Origin: Candidatus Heimdallarchaeota archaeon
Lineage (GTDB): Archaea > Asgardarchaeota > Heimdallarchaeia > Heimdallarchaeales > Kariarchaeaceae
DNA: 64,000 nt
Direction: 5' to 3'
Assembly (NCBI GenBank): GCA_015522385.1
Contig: WAMJ01000292.1
Location: 1 to 64,000, forward strand
Below, piece by piece: positions 7,967-15,111 of this stretch (its first letter is position 1; the number at the start of each line of letters is the position of its first letter). The position numbers and the translations under genes are program-made. The notes beneath the pieces were generated by a model. The model was given only the letters and a program-made list of their open reading frames with translations. It had not been told where the DNA came from and did no database searches.

Positions 7967-9156
7967 AGATAATCCACAGGGTTAGTCCGCATAATCTCCC
8001 TCATGAGAGTAGTGGCGTAAGAACCAGTAGGAAGGGAGAAGGAAATCTGTAAAGTATCATCTGTATAATTATATCTCAGATCGGATGGATAGAGAGTTCT
8101 CATTCTGGAAGAGTGCCTGATCTCTGCTAACCTATTGATCTTCAACTGGTATTCGTCGAAGAGCTCGCCCCATAGATTATTCAGAGGTTCTTTCCACTTG
8201 TTACTTGGAAGGGCTATTTCGAGATTCTTCTTTCCATTATAGACTACCTCTCTCTCTCCTCTCATAGGTTTACCTTCTCTTCTGGATATATACTCATTAA
8301 AGAGCAAGGAGAGAAACGCCATTTTGGAGAAATGGTTGAGATTCCTTGGAAGTTGTTCCAATGCCTTCTGGTAATCGGAAGGGGTCTTCAGGAGAACTTC
8401 AAGTATCCTCCTTTCAAATTTGGGGACTTCAAGCCACTCATTCAGGAGGAGTTCTGGGTCGCGTGTCTCCCGCCATAGTTTACGGAACCTCTCATCTTCC
8501 CCATATGACCTACCACCGAGATATATGTCAACTGCAAGCTTGAGGTCTCGGTCAAAAAGAGCCTTCCCGAATGTTGCAGTTATAGGTCTTGTGCCTCCGA
8601 ATCTCTGGTATCCATAGTAGTTCAACGTACCTTTATCGGCTAGCAATGAGAGATCTGACTGAGCCGAGATATCCCTGACAATGATATCAAACCAGTTACC
8701 AAAGATGTGTCCCTTCCTCACAGGTTTGGAGGAGAAACCAAGTGTGGTTATCCGCAACCCTTCAAGCAGGACAGCTTCTTCGAAATCAACGTTTTTCCTT
8801 GGATTGAATACAGAGAACTCTTGGATGACGACGGCATTCTTGTCCTTGATTCCAGAAAGGTGGATATTGTCCTCATTTGTCGAAAAGAACCTGCGGAGTT
8901 CAGAGACAGTTCTGTAGTGACTCAGATCCCTTCTGTGTATCAAACCGTGAAGATATATCCCACCGCCATACATAGGCTTCTCATTGACCTTCGTCCTAGT
9001 GTCGTCCATCTCAATCACTACGAAGTCTTCAGGGGTTGTCTTCATTCTTCCACCTATCCCCTCAATCTCAAGATTGAAACTACCCATGCCGTAATCCTGA
9101 TCCCTTAACAATTGACTGACCTCAGAGAAGCTTGAGTTCTGCGGTGATCTGATCAA
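7963..9156 (-). CDS. truD: tRNA pseudouridine(13) synthase TruD
   Basis: TruD isomerises uridine 13 of tRNAs to pseudouridine. Family motifs visible: TTPEDFVVIEM near residues 40-50, the catalytic GIKDKNA near 101-107 with its aspartate, and NYYGYQRFG near 180-188; the TRUD insertion domain follows. The C-terminus SYATTLMREIM is also typical. The chosen start overlaps pth2 by 35 bp; an internal Met at residue 24 (base 9087) would remove the overlap and is an alternative. The order pth2-truD on one strand suggests a tRNA-related operon. Confidence 0.92.
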   Translation of the reverse strand: MIRSPQNSSFSEVSQLLRDQDYGMGSFNLEIEGIGGRMKTTPEDFVVIEMDDTRTKVNEKPMYGGGIYLHGLIHRRDLSHYRTVSELRRFFSTNEDNIHLSGIKDKNAVVIQEFSVFNPRKNVDFEEAVLLEGLRITTLGFSSKPVRKGHIFGNWFDIIVRDISAQSDLSLLADKGTLNYYGYQRFGGTRPITATFGKALFDRDLKLAVDIYLGGRSYGEDERFRKLWRETRDPELLLNEWLEVPKFERRILEVLLKTPSDYQKALEQLPRNLNHFSKMAFLSLLFNEYISRREGKPMRGEREVVYNGKKNLEIALPSNKWKEPLNNLWGELFDEYQLKINRLAEIRHSSRMRTLYPSDLRYNYTDDTLQISFSLPTGSYATTLMREIMRTNPVDYL

Positions 9157-9484
9157 TGATCTTTGCAGGTGCGGGTCCTATTGCAACCGCAGTGGTTGTT
9201 CCAGGGGGCAGTTGGGTGTGTCCTGCATCATTGATAATGGAGCTTGGGAGTCCTAGATCTCTACCATCGTTGAAATATTTGATTAGGTCTTTCTCGGTCT
9301 GCACCTTGCAGACGATCTTCTTTCCACCCCGTTTTTCCCAGTTCTCATACCACCCTTGTTTTAGACGAATGGCAAGAAGAGTGGCTGCTACACTGGCGTG
9401 ACATCCCTGCGCGACCATCTTCCCCTTACCCATCTTGATGTCAGTCCTGATAAGGATGACCTGCTTCATCTCTTCCTGCTTCAT
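9122..9484 (-). CDS. pth2: Peptidyl-tRNA hydrolase, archaeal/eukaryal type (Pth2)
   Basis: Pth2 releases peptides from prematurely dropped peptidyl-tRNA. The 120-aa protein has the family core: QVILIRTDIKMGKGK at the start, AQGCHAS (with the catalytic-region His) near residues 25-31, and NDAGHTQLPPGTTTAVAIGP near the end. The open frame extends 26 codons upstream, but this part has no family counterpart, so the ATG at 9484 was chosen. A reverse-strand TATA-like CTATACTTA (9511-9519) lies about 26-31 nt before that start, which also supports it. It overlaps the start of truD. Confidence 0.92.
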   Translation of the reverse strand: MKQEEMKQVILIRTDIKMGKGKMVAQGCHASVAATLLAIRLKQGWYENWEKRGGKKIVCKVQTEKDLIKYFNDGRDLGLPSSIINDAGHTQLPPGTTTAVAIGPAPAKIIDQITAELKLL

Positions 9485-9551
9485 ACAGCCAAATGGTGTA
9501 ATCTGAGTTAATAAGTATAGAGAAATATTTGGTTCCTCAACAATTGAAGAA

Positions 9552-9559
9552 GATATAAG
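9552..9559 (+). promoter_or_regulatory. TATA box of the GGR-family gene
   Basis: GATATAAG centred about 26 nt before the ATG at 9581, the spacing expected between an archaeal TATA box and the transcription start, so the mRNA is probably leaderless. Confidence 0.5.
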
Positions 9560-9580
9560 CAAGCAATACTACAACAGAAT

Positions 9581-10810
9581 ATGGAAGACACCTACGACGT
9601 CCTGGTGGTCGGAGGATCAGCTAATGGAGCACAGGCTGCAAGATATGCCGCCAAGAATGGCCTATCTGTACTGGTTGTAGAGGAGCACAAGAATACCGGA
9701 CTTCCAGAACACTGCTCGGGTCTATTTAGCTATACTGGACTCCAGACTCTGGATTCTATGCCCCCCGATGAAATTGTCTTCAATCGAGAAATATACGGCT
9801 CCCGACTAATTGCACCCAATGGAAAGATGCTGACTGTTAAGAAATCACACAAACATGCACTGGTTGCAGATCGAGCAGCATTCGACCGTCACCTAATAGG
9901 ATTGGCACAGAAAGAAGGAGCAGATATTCTCCAACCATTCAAGGTCACAAAGGTCACTAGGGTTGAGGGGAAGATGGTAGTCGTCGCGGTGTCCAAATCA
10001 GGTGAGAGGGTAGAGACCACTACCAGCATCGTCATCGATGCAGAGGGAGTCAGAGGGGAAATTGCAAGAAGCCTAGGACTCGTAGGCCCTCCAAAAGATC
10101 AACTGGTGAATGCCGCTCAGTTCTTCATGAAGGGGCTAAACAATGTTGATAGCGAATTGGTGGAGGTCTATCAGAGTCAACAGTTCGCACCCGGTTTCTT
10201 CGGGTGGGTTATACCAATGTCATCCGATAGCGCCAAGATTGGTTTGGGGACAGTTAGGAAGGGAGCGTCTAAAGAGCTGGAAAGGATGATCAAGGAGCAC
10301 CCTGTACTGAAGGAACGGACGGAGGGATCAGATACCTACAGAAGGATTGCTGGAAGAATACCCCCAACAGGTCCCGTAAAGAGAACATACGACGATAACA
10401 TCATGTTGGTGGGTGACGTAGCTGGCCAGACCAAACCTACAACAGGAGGTGGAGTTATACTTGGTGGTATCGGTGGAAAGATCGCGGGGGAGGTTGCAGC
10501 AGAGGCAGTGGCAGAGGGAAACTTTAGCAAGAGGTTTCTTCGACGATATGAGCAGAGATGGAGAAAGACCATGTCTAGAAACCTCTGGTTACAGCGAAAG
10601 GTTAGATTGTACATGAATAATCTATCAGATGCTCAAATGAACTCCTTCTTCGATATCCTCGATCGAAAAGGTCTACTTGCAGATATCGAAAGGCATGGTG
10701 ACGTCGATGAGCAAGGAAAGCTTGCAATACGGCTTCTTCTTACACCTCAGCTTTACCCATTCTATCTCCGCACCTCACCCGCCCTGATCCACTCAATGGT
10801 CAGTCGTTGA
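9581..10810 (+). CDS. Geranylgeranyl reductase family FAD-dependent oxidoreductase
   Basis: A 409-aa flavoprotein with an N-terminal FAD-binding fold (VVGGSANGAQAA at residues 9-20, followed by an acidic strand end VVEEH) and the family hallmark cysteine in PEHCSG near residue 46. A second FAD motif, MLVGDVAGQTKPTTGGG, is near 277-293. In archaea this family saturates the isoprenoid chains of ether lipids (digeranylgeranylglycerophospholipid reductase) or reduces geranylgeranyl groups. The lipid role fits with carS at 54.6 kb, but the precise substrate cannot be told from sequence. No Shine-Dalgarno is visible; the gene appears leaderless. It precedes moaC by 38 bp, so it may share its transcript with the moa genes. 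Confidence 0.82.
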   Translation: MEDTYDVLVVGGSANGAQAARYAAKNGLSVLVVEEHKNTGLPEHCSGLFSYTGLQTLDSMPPDEIVFNREIYGSRLIAPNGKMLTVKKSHKHALVADRAAFDRHLIGLAQKEGADILQPFKVTKVTRVEGKMVVVAVSKSGERVETTTSIVIDAEGVRGEIARSLGLVGPPKDQLVNAAQFFMKGLNNVDSELVEVYQSQQFAPGFFGWVIPMSSDSAKIGLGTVRKGASKELERMIKEHPVLKERTEGSDTYRRIAGRIPPTGPVKRTYDDNIMLVGDVAGQTKPTTGGGVILGGIGGKIAGEVAAEAVAEGNFSKRFLRRYEQRWRKTMSRNLWLQRKVRLYMNNLSDAQMNSFFDILDRKGLLADIERHGDVDEQGKLAIRLLLTPQLYPFYLRTSPALIHSMVSR

Positions 10811-10848
10811 TAGAAATCCTAAAAGCAGGAGGGTTCATTATCCAAATT

Positions 10849-11298
10849 ATGGAAAATTTGAAGGGAATGATTGACATCTCCTCGAAACCTCCTATGAAGA
10901 GAGTGGCGGTTGCGTCAGGTGAGGTTATCCTTAACGAGACATCATTGGATCATATCAGAAACGGAACCAATCCAAAGGGTGACGTTCTGGAGAATGCTAA
11001 GCTAGCTGCAATCCTCGCAGTGAAAAAAACTCCGGAACTAGTCTTCATGTGCCATCCGATCCAGATTTCATCAGTAAAAGTTGAATTCGAGATTGAGGAG
11101 GATCGAGTACGTGCTACCGTCATGGTCACTACAATTGACAAGACTGGAGTGGAGATAGAGGCTATCGCCGGAGTAATGAATGCTCTTCTAGCAATCCTAG
11201 ATGTCTCGAAGAGGTTTGAGAAGGCGGACGACGGGAATTACCCCACAACACAGATCCAGAACATCAAGGTATTATCAAAATCTAAGACTCCAATATGA
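10849..11298 (+). CDS. moaC: Cyclic pyranopterin monophosphate synthase MoaC
   Basis: MoaC completes formation of cyclic pyranopterin monophosphate after MoaA. Family motifs: MIDISSKPPMKRVAVASG at the N-terminus, FMCHPIQISSVKVEF near residues 65-79, and TGVEIEAIAGVMNALLAILDVSK with the conserved active-site lysine. The open frame could begin at a TTG at 10807, but the ATG at 10849 gives the family's normal N-terminus and 149-aa length, with AGGAGGG about 15 nt upstream. It is followed by moaB and moaE on the same strand. Confidence 0.93.
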   Translation: MENLKGMIDISSKPPMKRVAVASGEVILNETSLDHIRNGTNPKGDVLENAKLAAILAVKKTPELVFMCHPIQISSVKVEFEIEEDRVRATVMVTTIDKTGVEIEAIAGVMNALLAILDVSKRFEKADDGNYPTTQIQNIKVLSKSKTPI

Positions 11299-11326
11299 TC
11301 TCTGGTCGAAATATGTTGTAGCAATT

Positions 11327-11334
11327 TTATATAG
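11327..11334 (+). promoter_or_regulatory. TATA box upstream of moaB
   Basis: TTTATATA with its centre about 31 nt before the moaB ATG at 11362. It suggests that moaBE has its own promoter in addition to any read-through from moaC. Confidence 0.4.
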
Positions 11335-11361
11335 ATCAGTAATCTATCAATCTTGTTGGTT

Positions 11362-11886
11362 ATGGCTTGGCAAGAACATTCTTCCGATCCTTTAGAAAAT
11401 ATGGTGTGCTCTGTTACCATTGTAAGTGACTCCCTGTTCCAGATGCAGGAGTTGAACGAAGACTCTGAAGAGAAAGACAAAAGCGGTCCTGTTGCCTTGG
11501 AAAAGATGGTAGATTACGGGATCATGAAGACAAATATAGATTATCTTCCCGATGAGGAATCTGCACTCAAAGCAAAGATCGAGAGTGAGATCACGCTTAA
11601 AACTGACCTCATCATCTTGATTGGAGGAACTGGTCTCGCAAAGAGAGACGTCACCTTCGAGGCTATCTCTTCTGTAATCGAGAAGGAAATTCCTGGTTTC
11701 GGAGAGGAGTTTAGAAGACAATCATACCAGCATGTAGGGCCTTTTGGACTTATGAGCAGAGCTGTGGCAGGGATTAAGAAAAAGTCAATTATAGTCGGCA
11801 TTCCAGGTTCACCCAAAGCAACTGAGCTTGCAATGGATATTCTTCTACCGATGGTCGGGCATGTATCACAATTACTGAGGAAGTAA
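11362..11886 (+). CDS. moaB: MoaB/MogA-family molybdopterin adenylyltransferase
   Basis: A MoCF-fold protein of 174 aa. It shows SVTIVSDS at the first strand (about residues 17-24), the family motif LIGGTGLAKRDVTFEAI (about 90-106), and the later VGIPGSPKATELAM. The family adenylates molybdopterin before metal insertion; archaeal MoaB has this role. The frame starts at a TTG three codons earlier; the ATG at 11362 was preferred. It lies between moaC and moaE, only 2 bp before moaE, so moaB and moaE are almost certainly cotranscribed. Confidence 0.9.
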   Translation: MAWQEHSSDPLENMVCSVTIVSDSLFQMQELNEDSEEKDKSGPVALEKMVDYGIMKTNIDYLPDEESALKAKIESEITLKTDLIILIGGTGLAKRDVTFEAISSVIEKEIPGFGEEFRRQSYQHVGPFGLMSRAVAGIKKKSIIVGIPGSPKATELAMDILLPMVGHVSQLLRK

Positions 11887-11888
11887 AT

Positions 11889-12347
11889 ATGAGTGAAAGA
11901 TTCTTAGGTGGGTTCCTCTCGATTGAAGAAGATCTGGGTAGTACCTTGAACCAATTGACCGACGACCTTATGTCACTGGAAAGTGCTAACGAGGTCGGAG
12001 CTATTACATCATTTGTGGGGATTGTCCGCAGCACTAGCGACTCTGAGAAAAAGCGTGTTATAGGTATGGAGGTAGAGCACTGGGAGGAGAGAGGGAAGGC
12101 ATCCATGACAGATATTGCCACCCGAGTTGGGGAGAAGTTCGGGCTGGTTGGTGTAAGGATATTCCATGTCTATGGAAAACTGTCGATTGGAGATCCAATT
12201 GTTTTCGTGGTTCTTGCCTCAAAACATAGAAAGGAGGCGTTCGAGGCAATGGAGGAATCGATACACCTATACAAAACTGAAAGTCCAGTCTGGAAAAAGG
12301 AAATTTACGAGGATAAGACTGACAAATGGATATTCACGGGTAGCTAA
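11889..12347 (+). CDS. moaE: Molybdopterin synthase catalytic subunit MoaE
   Basis: The large subunit of molybdopterin synthase, which uses MoaD thiocarboxylate to put sulfur on cyclic pyranopterin. Visible are GAITSFVGIVR near residues 36-46, LEVEHW-like EVEHWEE, HVYGKLSIGD near 96-105, SKHRKEAFEAM and the catalytic lysine motif KTESPVWKKE near 128-137. It begins 2 bp after the moaB stop. No moaD is found nearby, so a ubiquitin-like MoaD partner must be encoded elsewhere. Confidence 0.92.
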   Translation: MSERFLGGFLSIEEDLGSTLNQLTDDLMSLESANEVGAITSFVGIVRSTSDSEKKRVIGMEVEHWEERGKASMTDIATRVGEKFGLVGVRIFHVYGKLSIGDPIVFVVLASKHRKEAFEAMEESIHLYKTESPVWKKEIYEDKTDKWIFTGS

Positions 12348-12412
12348 TAATCAATCGAGAATTCGCTATAATTGCCAAATCTTTATCTAATTTCAAGAAC
12401 GGGAGGACATAG

Positions 12413-12616
12413 ATGACCAAGAAAGAAGAGAACGATAAGATTGATCACAAGGAAGCAACTGGTTTAGCATCATTTCACTTTGAGGGATATGAGCTAGTCG
12501 AGAAGATTGTGAAACAGTCCGGGAACTCTGGGAGAATTTACCTCCCTGCTTCATGGATTGGAACAAAGGTTAAAATCATCAGGCTTGAGCCCCTGGGTAA
12601 GAAGGAACTAGAATAA
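12413..12616 (+). CDS. DUF2080-type AbrB-like small protein (67 aa)
   Basis: A 67-aa protein ending in a compact domain, GYELVEKIVKQSGNSGRIYLP followed by SWIGTKVKIIRLEPL, which matches DUF2080, a family resembling SpoVT/AbrB swapped-hairpin domains and often labelled transposon-encoded in archaea. The N-terminal 20 residues are charged. The ATG follows a good Shine-Dalgarno (GGGAGG at 12400-12405). Probable DNA binding as a dimer. No transposase or inverted repeats are nearby, so here it looks like a host gene. It lies 25 bp before the ChrA-like transporter and might regulate it, which is inference. Confidence 0.7.
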   Translation: MTKKEENDKIDHKEATGLASFHFEGYELVEKIVKQSGNSGRIYLPASWIGTKVKIIRLEPLGKKELE

Positions 12617-12619
12617 ATA
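12612..12619 (+). promoter_or_regulatory. TATA box of the ChrA-like gene
   Basis: AATAAATA centred 26 nt before the ATG at 12642, overlapping the stop of the DUF2080 gene. The spacing implies a leaderless transcript of the transporter gene. Confidence 0.45.
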
Positions 12620-12641
12620 TCTGTCCACAGGTCTTGAAAGA

Positions 12642-13832
12642 ATGTCAGGTACAAACTCATTCACAGTGCTCAAAGCATTTGTCATCATCAGCATAACGTC
12701 CGTGTTCAGAGATATTAAGGCGTTTGATGTCTTGCTAAGACGGGGACTTATAGAGGGGGAGAAACTGGAGGAGATTCTCAAACGACCAACCATAATTCCC
12801 GGGTCTAGGCTTCTAATTATCAGTCTTGAGTTGGGGAATGTTCTTGCAGGATTCCAAGGTTCGATAGCAGCTCTCTTTGGACTTATAATCCCAACCATTA
12901 CCCTAGCCCCATTGATCTACTTCCTCTTTCGCCTCGTCTATACGGTTAAATTAGTTCTCTTACTTATCCTTGCGATTCAGCCACTAACTCTAGCCATCAT
13001 TTCCGTCGAGGTAAATAAGTTCAGGATGAAGAGCGTTAAAACACCAGGAGATTACATCTCAATGGTATTGTACTTTGGTCTCTACTTCACAGGATTCCCT
13101 GTAATTTTCATCATTCTTGGAGCAGGTTTATTGAGCGTAAGCAATTTCTATTATCAAAGATCAAAACCCGTTGAGTTTCTTCACAGATTCGAGGACGAGA
13201 AAATAGAGGATTCATTTGCTGCGGATACCAAACCTACACGTAGGGAATTAGTAGTTCTAACACTGTGGTTGGGAATTACGGTTCTACTTTTTGCTACCTC
13301 GAATGTGAATTCAAATGTTGGATTCACCAAGATAGTATACCTAACAAGCAGTGTGCAATACCTAGACGGATACCTCTCCATCGCAGTATTCCTCGACGAG
13401 CTGGGATCAAGTCTCGGAGTGGTCAACCAGTTCAACTTCTTGGCTCTTCTTTCCCTTGCATTCCTCTTACCTACTCCTACGGTAGCGTTCGTCATTTTGG
13501 TCGGAGCCCTTCTTGGAGGATATCTGTTGAGCCCACTATTGTTACTGACATACCTCCTTCCAACCGTACTATTATTCTATTCGACACGAGCCATGAGCAT
13601 ACGACTGAGAAGATCGAGATTGTATGGAGACTTCTTAAAAGGAGTTCACAACTCATCAATAGCTGTCCTCTATGGATCGATCATGGTCTTGGCATTTGAT
13701 ATCATTAAGTTCTGGCCCTCTCTGTTTCTCTTCCCTCTAGCGGTAGTAGGACACCATTACCTAAGGCCCCCTAAGTTCATCACAATAACTTTGGGGGGGA
13801 TATTCGGAGTAATCCTGTTCGTTATTTTTTGA
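12642..13832 (+). CDS. Divergent ChrA-like membrane transporter (396 aa)
   Basis: A polytopic membrane protein with about ten hydrophobic segments in two halves joined by a charged loop near residues 175-205. The first half reads like a chromate transporter repeat: an N-terminal helix, an LRRGLIEGEKLEEIL segment, IIPGSRLLIISLELGNVLAGFQGSIAALFGLIIP. The second half has LLSLAFLLPTPTVAFVILVGALLGGYLLSP. In ChrA proteins each half carries a QPGP-like motif; here they are IIPGS and LPTPT, so the anion site may be altered and chromate need not be the substrate. The end overlaps the convergent 4-TM gene by 11 bp. Assignment is from pattern only. Confidence 0.5.
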   Translation: MSGTNSFTVLKAFVIISITSVFRDIKAFDVLLRRGLIEGEKLEEILKRPTIIPGSRLLIISLELGNVLAGFQGSIAALFGLIIPTITLAPLIYFLFRLVYTVKLVLLLILAIQPLTLAIISVEVNKFRMKSVKTPGDYISMVLYFGLYFTGFPVIFIILGAGLLSVSNFYYQRSKPVEFLHRFEDEKIEDSFAADTKPTRRELVVLTLWLGITVLLFATSNVNSNVGFTKIVYLTSSVQYLDGYLSIAVFLDELGSSLGVVNQFNFLALLSLAFLLPTPTVAFVILVGALLGGYLLSPLLLLTYLLPTVLLFYSTRAMSIRLRRSRLYGDFLKGVHNSSIAVLYGSIMVLAFDIIKFWPSLFLFPLAVVGHHYLRPPKFITITLGGIFGVILFVIF

Positions 13833-14202
13833 GAGATGTCAATCGATAGTACACCAATACCCCAATAAAGAGAACAGGGAGAAAGGGGGCGGTGGACACT
13901 TGAACCAAGGTCACTGCACCTTGAAGGAGAAACACAATGGTTCCGATCCAGTCTACAGCTTGGATAAAGATCATGGTATCAATCCATAATAGATGTCGAC
14001 TTGGATTTCTTGCCGCGGCAAACATCCCTATTCCATAGCCAATAAATCTGGCGCCCATCATTGTGAAAACCCACAAAACCCACGATGGAATTGTCTCTAA
14101 GTTTGAAGCTTGTGCAAACTGCTCTGGTATAAGGATGAAGATCAGACCGAGAACAATCTGAACCACTCCTATGAATCGTAAGGTAAGTTTCAATACCTTC
14201 AT
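13822..14202 (-). CDS. Small four-helix membrane protein (126 aa)
   Basis: Four hydrophobic segments (about residues 7-25, 40-62, 72-93, 99-118) with short loops and a basic C-terminus (LTSLKK). The pattern resembles small DUF4345/DoxX-like membrane proteins, but no specific motif was recognised. It is divergent from the HxlR regulator at 14347 across a 144-bp AT-rich gap, so the HxlR protein could control it; this is inferred from position only. Its 3' end overlaps the convergent transporter by 11 bp. Confidence 0.6.
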   Translation of the reverse strand: MKVLKLTLRFIGVVQIVLGLIFILIPEQFAQASNLETIPSWVLWVFTMMGARFIGYGIGMFAAARNPSRHLLWIDTMIFIQAVDWIGTIVFLLQGAVTLVQVSTAPFLPVLFIGVLVYYRLTSLKK

Positions 14203-14323
14203 ACTGTGAATACAAGCCCGTACATCATGAAATTTGGCTTTCTGGTAATTTAACCTTTTTCCAAAATTATAACAGAGATACAGAAGCTAAGAGTATGAAT
14301 ATTGAAATAGTAAGAAGATTTAT

Positions 14324-14348
14324 TACTAATACAAAGAAATGTACTAAT
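14324..14348 (+). promoter_or_regulatory. Direct repeat at the HxlR gene start
   Basis: The heptamer TACTAAT occurs twice, at 14324-14330 and 14342-14348, 18 bp apart; the second copy contains the start codon. This could be a binding site for the HxlR protein itself, but the repeat is short and AT-rich, so chance is possible. Confidence 0.25.
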
Positions 14349-14688
14349 GGAAATTATGGGAGCTCCAGGATGTAACATTGAAAAATCGTTGAATATAATT
14401 GGAGGAAAGTGGTCAACTTTGATCGTTAGGGATTTAATGGGTGGTCCTAAACGATTTAAGGATCTCCGTAAGTCACTCGAAGGAATAAGTCCAACCTCCT
14501 TGATCAACAAGCTGCGGAAGCTAGAGGAGAATCAAGTAATACAGAGAGAGATTTTCGCAGAAGTACCTCCAAAAGTTGAATACTCTCTAACAGAGTATGG
14601 GATGGCACTCAAGGGAGTCCTGTCTGCATTAGATGAATGGGGAAGACTCGAGCCACCTGTTGTAAGCTATTCAGAGGACATTGACTAG
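14347..14688 (+). CDS. HxlR-family winged-helix transcriptional regulator
   Basis: A 113-aa protein with the full HxlR pattern: a Cys near the start (GCNIEKSLNIIGGKWSTLIVRDL), then GPKRFKDLRKSLEGISPTSL as the recognition-helix region, LEENQVIQRE, and the wing PPKVEYSLTEYG, followed by a dimerisation helix. HxlR proteins usually sense reactive or toxic compounds and often autoregulate. It lies divergent from the 4-TM protein gene and upstream of the giant surface genes, separated from them by about 420 bp of AT-rich DNA. It could control either side. Confidence 0.9.
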   Translation: MEIMGAPGCNIEKSLNIIGGKWSTLIVRDLMGGPKRFKDLRKSLEGISPTSLINKLRKLEENQVIQREIFAEVPPKVEYSLTEYGMALKGVLSALDEWGRLEPPVVSYSEDID

Positions 14689-14912
14689 TTTTACATTGTA
14701 AATTCATCAATTGTTCACACAGAGTACCATATATAATTGCGAGTATATATAGGGAATATGGCAACAAGAATACGATTTTCGTAATAAATGCCTGTAAAAT
14801 TAGATCAATTTATGAAATAATCCACCAACTATTGAAGATGAATTGTGTAATTCTATAACGTCGGCGCCCATAATCAAGGAATTAGTTCAATTTATCAAAT
14901 TTAGGAATTTAG

Positions 14913-14926
14913 TACTCTGAAGAGTA
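14913..14926. promoter_or_regulatory. Perfect 14-bp palindrome (possible operator)
   Basis: TACTCTGAAGAGTA, two 6-bp arms around a GA centre, about 100 bp before the presumed TATA box of the giant-gene operon. The form suits a dimeric regulator such as HxlR from the adjacent gene. A single short palindrome could also arise by chance. Confidence 0.3.
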
Positions 14927-15023
14927 GTTTTGGAAGAAATATCAAAGACAGTTGAACATTATTGAAATGTTTCCTACGACAATCTCAGAAAATTATCCTC
15001 AATTAACTCTGAATTAAGGGACG

Positions 15024-15031
15024 TTTAAATA
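15024..15031 (+). promoter_or_regulatory. Putative TATA box of the giant surface-protein operon
   Basis: TTTAAATA in an otherwise mixed sequence; the implied transcription start is near 15050-15055, giving a leader of about 55-60 nt before the chosen ATG. The direct repeat at 15041-15072 surrounds the implied start. Confidence 0.4.
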
Positions 15032-15040
15032 AGAACACAC

Positions 15041-15072
15041 GATACTCGGTTTACGAAATACAGATATTCGGT
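15041..15072 (+). repeat. Two-copy direct repeat around the presumed transcription start
   Basis: GATACTCGGT at 15041-15050 and GATATTCGGT at 15063-15072 differ at one base and are 22 bp apart, about two helical turns, so two protein subunits could bind the same DNA face. The position just after the TATA box fits a repressor site. Confidence 0.35.
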
Positions 15073-15111
15073 ACGACATAAGTGCTGAAATCTGTTATTA
15101 GAAAAGTGGTA

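Larger units (their letters stand above)
14689..15111 (+). other. Long AT-rich non-coding region before the giant surface genes
   Basis: About 420 bp without a credible gene. It holds a perfect 14-bp palindrome with arms TACTCT/AGAGTA (14913-14926), a TATA-like TTTAAATA at 15024-15031, and a pair of similar sites GATACTCGGT (15041-15050) and GATATTCGGT (15063-15072). These suggest a regulated promoter for the 15-kb surface-protein operon. No RNA gene or riboswitch fold was recognised. Confidence 0.5.

Noticed and set aside
9485..9562. An N-terminal extension of Pth2
   Set aside because: The extra 26 residues have no family counterpart and would run through the pth2 promoter.
12413..12616. 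A mobile element suggested by the DUF2080 (transposon-encoded) label
   Set aside because: No transposase, terminal inverted repeats or target duplications are visible nearby.
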